9,965 nucleotides of DNA, taken from an uncultured Woeseiaceae bacterium. GTDB lineage: Bacteria; Pseudomonadota; Gammaproteobacteria; Steroidobacterales; Woeseiaceae. The notes under the pieces are model-generated. The model was not told the DNA's origin. It saw only the letters and a list, made by a program, of their open reading frames with translations, and made no database searches. Positions 7,454 through 9,965 of this stretch are shown here, one piece after another. A program made the translations under genes and the position numbers. Each line of letters opens with the position of its first letter. The first letter of the stretch is position 1. The stretch lies in the NCBI GenBank assembly GCA_945787435.1, contig CALZHX010000030.1:1-9965 (forward strand). Direction: 5' to 3'.

Positions 7454-7995
7454 GACAATGTAACCCAGCCTTCGGGAGGTTCCTTGCCCGGGTGCACGGC
7501 GCTGCAGTTCGGGCAGGTTCGTGCATCCTGGTCCGCGTAAAAGGACTCATACAGAGGCGGCAAATCTTCGACGATCGATTGCAGCAGCACCTCCGCACGA
7601 TGGACCAGCGCTCCGCACTCAAAGCAATACCACTCGAAGGCGTCCAGCGCACCCTGTGGCCGTTTGGGCTCGATGACGAGGCCAACGCTGCCTGCCACGG
7701 GTCGTTGCGGTGAATGTCGGGCATGCGCTGGCAGCATGAATACCTCACCTTCCCTGATCACGACATCGTAAAAGTCGCCGTCATCGTGAATCTTCAGCAC
7801 CATGTCGCCCTCGAGCTGGTAGAAGAATTCCTCCACCGGGTCGTCGTGATAGTCCGTGCGCTGGTTCGGTCCGCCCACGACAAACGCCATCAGGCCGGAA
7901 TCTTCCCAGATCAACTTGTTGCCGACAGGCGGCTTCAGCAGATGACGATGCTCGTCGATCCACTGTTTGAAATTGAATGCTGACAACCTGTTCAT
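7450..7995 (-). CDS. 3-hydroxyanthranilate 3,4-dioxygenase
   Basis: This small cupin Fe(II) dioxygenase (known as HaaO or NbaC) opens the ring of 3-hydroxyanthranilate to 2-amino-3-carboxymuconate semialdehyde, which cyclises spontaneously to quinolinate. From ATG 7995 (GGAG at 6 nt) the protein has 181 residues. An alternative ATG at 8016 overlaps the preceding stop as ATGA but would add seven residues. The iron ligands are His50, Glu56 and His94 (DYHDDPVEEFFYQ, PAHARHSP). Substrate-binding residues Arg46, Arg98 and Glu109 are in place. A rubredoxin-like second metal site, typical of the bacterial enzymes, is complete: Cys124-x2-Cys127 and Cys161-x2-Cys164. It sits between the nadX-like gene and kynU in one transcript. 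Confidence 0.96.
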   Translation of the reverse strand: MNRLSAFNFKQWIDEHRHLLKPPVGNKLIWEDSGLMAFVVGGPNQRTDYHDDPVEEFFYQLEGDMVLKIHDDGDFYDVVIREGEVFMLPAHARHSPQRPVAGSVGLVIEPKRPQGALDAFEWYCFECGALVHRAEVLLQSIVEDLPPLYESFYADQDARTCPNCSAVHPGKEPPEGWVTLS

Positions 7996-8012
7996 GACGA
8001 TCTCCTGGCGCG

Positions 8013-8813
8013 TCATCTTATACTGAGTGGCGCGATCCTGTTCCGGGATTCGCGCACAACGCTCATTGCCGTCAGCGCGGACGACTTCGGGTTGCTCGGT
8101 AGCGGCCTGCCACTGATGCGGAACTCGAACCGGCCGAACTCGCCCTCTGCCACGATCTCGTGAATATTCTGGGTGGCGTCGGGGTCGGCAATCAGTTCGG
8201 CTGTCGTATCGTCAAAGCCGATTCCGGCCAGTGCGACCGAGGCCGCGACATTGGCGTTTTTGGGGTACGTCAGCGCCGCCTCGCGCGCGCTTCCGGCAAA
8301 ATGCACGGCTGGCTCCGCGAGGCTGGCAAGCTCCAGTTTGTCCTCGGCAGGCGACCCAACCCAACCTTGTGGCGGCTTACGGCCGCGGTAGACGACGCTG
8401 TCGAGGCCGCCGACACTGGCCGCCGATAACGCATCGAGCGCGCCGATGGCGCCGGACACGACTTTAAGTTGCGCACCCCCGTCCTGCGCGGCACTCATGA
8501 GATTGTCGAAAAGCGCCTGGTCGGCCAGCGCGCCTGACGACACGGAAACGAGATCGATGCCTGATCGCAAGACCTGTTCCCCGTGCTGCCGCAGCGCGCC
8601 GTGGCCTGCACAGTCAAACACGACATCGGGCAGCTCGGGCATATCGCCGATTGAATTGACCAGGATGACATCAGCGCCGAATACTTCCCCCGCCCGGTCT
8701 TCCCAGCCTGGCTCGATGACAGCGATAGAAATGCGAGCACTGTCGCCCAGGTGTGTTACCGCATAGTCGGCGACCGCGCCACAGCCAATGACTGCAATTT
8801 TTTCGAGGGGCAT
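8013..8813 (-). CDS. nadX: Aspartate dehydrogenase family protein (NadX-like)
   Basis: NadX enzymes oxidise L-aspartate to iminoaspartate with NAD(P), or run in reverse, and can feed NadA for quinolinate synthesis. The 266-residue product from ATG 8813 fits the family (about 240-270). It has an N-terminal Rossmann motif IGCGAVADY (9-17), DCAGHGALRQHG (about 68-78), the conserved VVSGAIGALDAL (118-129), TYPKNANVAASVALAG (182-197), and His218 in NIHEI at the position of the catalytic histidine. An alternative GTG start at 8837 would overlap the preceding stop as GTGA. Upstream ribosome binding signals are weak, so coupling to the DapA-like gene is likely. Its place beside a dioxygenase that already yields quinolinate is odd. 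The true substrate could instead be an amino or imino acid downstream of 3-hydroxyanthranilate cleavage. Confidence 0.85.
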   Translation of the reverse strand: MPLEKIAVIGCGAVADYAVTHLGDSARISIAVIEPGWEDRAGEVFGADVILVNSIGDMPELPDVVFDCAGHGALRQHGEQVLRSGIDLVSVSSGALADQALFDNLMSAAQDGGAQLKVVSGAIGALDALSAASVGGLDSVVYRGRKPPQGWVGSPAEDKLELASLAEPAVHFAGSAREAALTYPKNANVAASVALAGIGFDDTTAELIADPDATQNIHEIVAEGEFGRFEFRISGRPLPSNPKSSALTAMSVVRESRNRIAPLSIR

Positions 8814-8833
8814 GGAGCGTCGGCGGCCCGGAC

Positions 8834-9742
8834 TCACAATTGCAATCCGCAAGTCTCAAATGCTTGCCAAATTGCCGTTTTCTCGGCTTCTGTCAGCTCC
8901 AGCATTGGCGGTCGAACGCGCCCACCGACCTGCCCGAGCAACTCCTGCCAATATTTGCCGAAGGCTTGTGGCTTATCCGCGGGTCTTGTCCGCACCATCG
9001 CGTCACGCACGGGATGCAGGCTGTCACGCACGCGCCGGGCCTCGTCAAACTTCCCTGCAAAGGCCAGGCGCGTGTATTCGTCCATGCGCTTGTCGTTCTT
9101 TGTCTGCAGGTGGAATGGCGGCGAGGAACAGAGATAGAGTTGCCACCCGAGCTCTTCGATGTTGTCCAGCCACTCATCCTCTGACGATGTAGACACCTGG
9201 ATCTTGTCCCCGACCATGTGAGTCAGCCGCACATACATCTCGCGAGGAACCGAATACTTGATGGCGACGATATTGGGTAGATCCGCAATTCGCGCGCATT
9301 CTTCCGGCTGCATCAGGTAGCCGGAATCCGGATGGCTCCACATCGCAATGCCAATATCAAGACGATCACAGAGTCCCTTGTAATACTGATACAGCACCTC
9401 GCCGCGCTCATGGATAAAGCTCAGCACCGGCGCATGGACCACGATGTAGTCAGCCCCGCAATTTTGTGCATGCAACGCGAGGTCGAGGACGGTGCTGAAA
9501 TTCTGATCCGAAACCGAAACGATAACCCCGGCATTGCCGTCACACTCTTCAACCGCAATTTCGAAATTGCGCTTTCGTTCGTCAAGGCTCATCGAGAAAA
9601 ACTCGCCCTGCTTTCCGGCAATGAATAGCCCCTGAATATCCAGATCGTCAATCCAGTGGCGAATGTTCGTGCGCAGCCCGGCCTCATTTAGCGACAGGTC
9701 TTCGTTAAACGGATTCAGCGCGGCGGCCCAGATTCCGCGCAT
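8834..9742 (-). CDS. DapA/NAL-superfamily class I aldolase or lyase, substrate unknown
   Basis: This TIM-barrel protein of the dihydrodipicolinate synthase/N-acetylneuraminate lyase superfamily has 302 residues from ATG 9742. Members form a Schiff base with a 2-oxo acid, usually pyruvate. Lys162 in NIVAIKYS is at the Schiff-base position. The GTTGE loop is changed to AGKQGE (42-47), the PYY motif with the catalytic Tyr is replaced by HAPVL (103-107), and the YNVPGRTG segment by WSHPDSGY (135-142). It is therefore not a lysine-biosynthesis DapA, and its chemistry should differ. The reading frame stays open for 20 codons upstream of ATG 9742 with protein-like content. The only well-placed ribosome binding site (GAGG, 9797-9800) points to an ATT at 9787, so the real protein is probably 317 residues. 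It is the first gene of the kynurenine operon. Confidence 0.85.
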   Translation of the reverse strand: MRGIWAAALNPFNEDLSLNEAGLRTNIRHWIDDLDIQGLFIAGKQGEFFSMSLDERKRNFEIAVEECDGNAGVIVSVSDQNFSTVLDLALHAQNCGADYIVVHAPVLSFIHERGEVLYQYYKGLCDRLDIGIAMWSHPDSGYLMQPEECARIADLPNIVAIKYSVPREMYVRLTHMVGDKIQVSTSSEDEWLDNIEELGWQLYLCSSPPFHLQTKNDKRMDEYTRLAFAGKFDEARRVRDSLHPVRDAMVRTRPADKPQAFGKYWQELLGQVGGRVRPPMLELTEAEKTAIWQAFETCGLQL

Positions 9743-9787
9743 ATGCTCGCGGGCATAGTCCTTCGCATCGAGCTTTGAGTAGTTAAT

Positions 9788-9839
9788 GGCGATACACCTC
9801 TTCTATAATCAGGCATCTGTATCCTACCTGACTGCTCCT
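9788..9839. promoter_or_regulatory. Divergent promoter/operator region between the kyn operon and the aldehyde dehydrogenase gene
   Basis: A perfect TATAAT (9804-9809) is a good plus-strand -10 box for the aldehyde dehydrogenase gene. The nearest -35-like hexamers are at poor spacing (TTAATG at 15 bp, TTGAGT at 23 bp), so an activator may be needed. An inverted repeat TCAGG/CCTGA (9809-9813/9827-9831, 13-bp spacer) overlaps the -10 box and is a candidate operator for both directions. On the minus strand AGAGG (9797-9801) serves the DapA-like gene. No minus-strand promoter stands out. Confidence 0.45.
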
Positions 9840-9965
9840 ATGAGTACTTATCCAGACCTGCATCTCTATATCAACGGCGAATGGCGCAAGACGCCCGATT
9901 ACCTCCCGGTCCTGAATCCGGCAACCGAGGAGGAGATCGGGCGACTGCCGCACGCTGAAAAGAGC
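9840..9965 (+). CDS. Aldehyde dehydrogenase, N-terminal fragment (succinate-semialdehyde dehydrogenase-like)
   Basis: The frame opens at ATG 9840 and runs off the window after 42 codons. The N-terminus, with LYINGEWRK followed by VLNPATEEEIGRLPHAEKS, is the usual start of NAD(P)-dependent aldehyde dehydrogenases, and the 'YPDL..YI.G.WR' opening recalls the succinate-semialdehyde dehydrogenase subgroup. The catalytic Cys and Glu lie outside the window, so the substrate cannot be judged. The gene is divergent from the kyn operon across about 50 bp. This suggests shared control and a role in oxidising a semialdehyde made by the operon. Its ribosome binding site is weak. Confidence 0.8.
   Translation, partial: MSTYPDLHLYINGEWRKTPDYLPVLNPATEEEIGRLPHAEKS

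Noticed and set aside
8814..8852. TTG start (8852) for the NadX-like gene
   Set aside because: It overlaps the preceding gene further, has no ribosome binding site, and adds an Arg-rich stretch before the Rossmann motif that normally starts near residue 5-10.
8834..9742. Annotation as lysine-pathway dapA
   Set aside because: The PYY and NVPGRTG motifs needed for aspartate-semialdehyde binding and proton relay are not present, and the gene lies in a kynurenine operon.

Overview
The window looks like chromosomal DNA of a moderately GC-rich Gammaproteobacterium, probably a marine or environmental lineage. The evidence is a MltF-type lytic transglycosylase, a BamE/SmpA-like lipoprotein, several lipobox signal peptides, a CCA-encoding tRNA-Ser, and a bacterial kynurenine pathway. 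The exact taxon cannot be read from the sequence. Nearly all of it is coding, with short intergenic gaps. No phage, insertion sequence or CRISPR array is visible.

Left part (1-2025, all minus strand): a truncated secreted lipoprotein gene lies at the edge. Next comes a 275-bp gap holding a structured repeat, then a three-gene lipoprotein set: a BamE-like protein followed by two paralogous small lipoproteins of unknown function. A second copy of the repeat sits at 2193-2267, just beyond the terminator of a minus-strand tRNA-Ser(CGA) gene (2329-2418). The tRNA gene is divergent from mltF (2527-3948, plus strand), a two-domain lytic murein transglycosylase.

Right part (3955-9787, minus strand): a tightly packed operon is read in the order DapA-like aldolase/lyase, NadX-like aspartate dehydrogenase, 3-hydroxyanthranilate 3,4-dioxygenase, kynureninase, kynurenine 3-monooxygenase, tryptophan 2,3-dioxygenase. 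The last four form an almost complete route from tryptophan to 2-amino-3-carboxymuconate semialdehyde. Only a dedicated N-formylkynurenine formamidase is missing from the window. That end product either closes spontaneously to quinolinate (the NAD precursor) or is degraded further. The usual next enzyme of the degradative branch, the decarboxylase ACMSD, is absent here. The operon instead begins with a DapA-family protein whose standard catalytic motifs are replaced, and a NadX-like dehydrogenase. A divergent aldehyde dehydrogenase gene starts at 9840.

The points most worth a second look are: (i) this unusual DapA-like/NadX-like/aldehyde dehydrogenase trio attached to the kynurenine genes, which may be an undescribed branch of 3-hydroxyanthranilate metabolism; (ii) the probable ATT start codon of the DapA-like gene; and (iii) the paired hairpin repeat with compensatory changes, one copy of which is fused to a tRNA-Ser 3'-end-like sequence.
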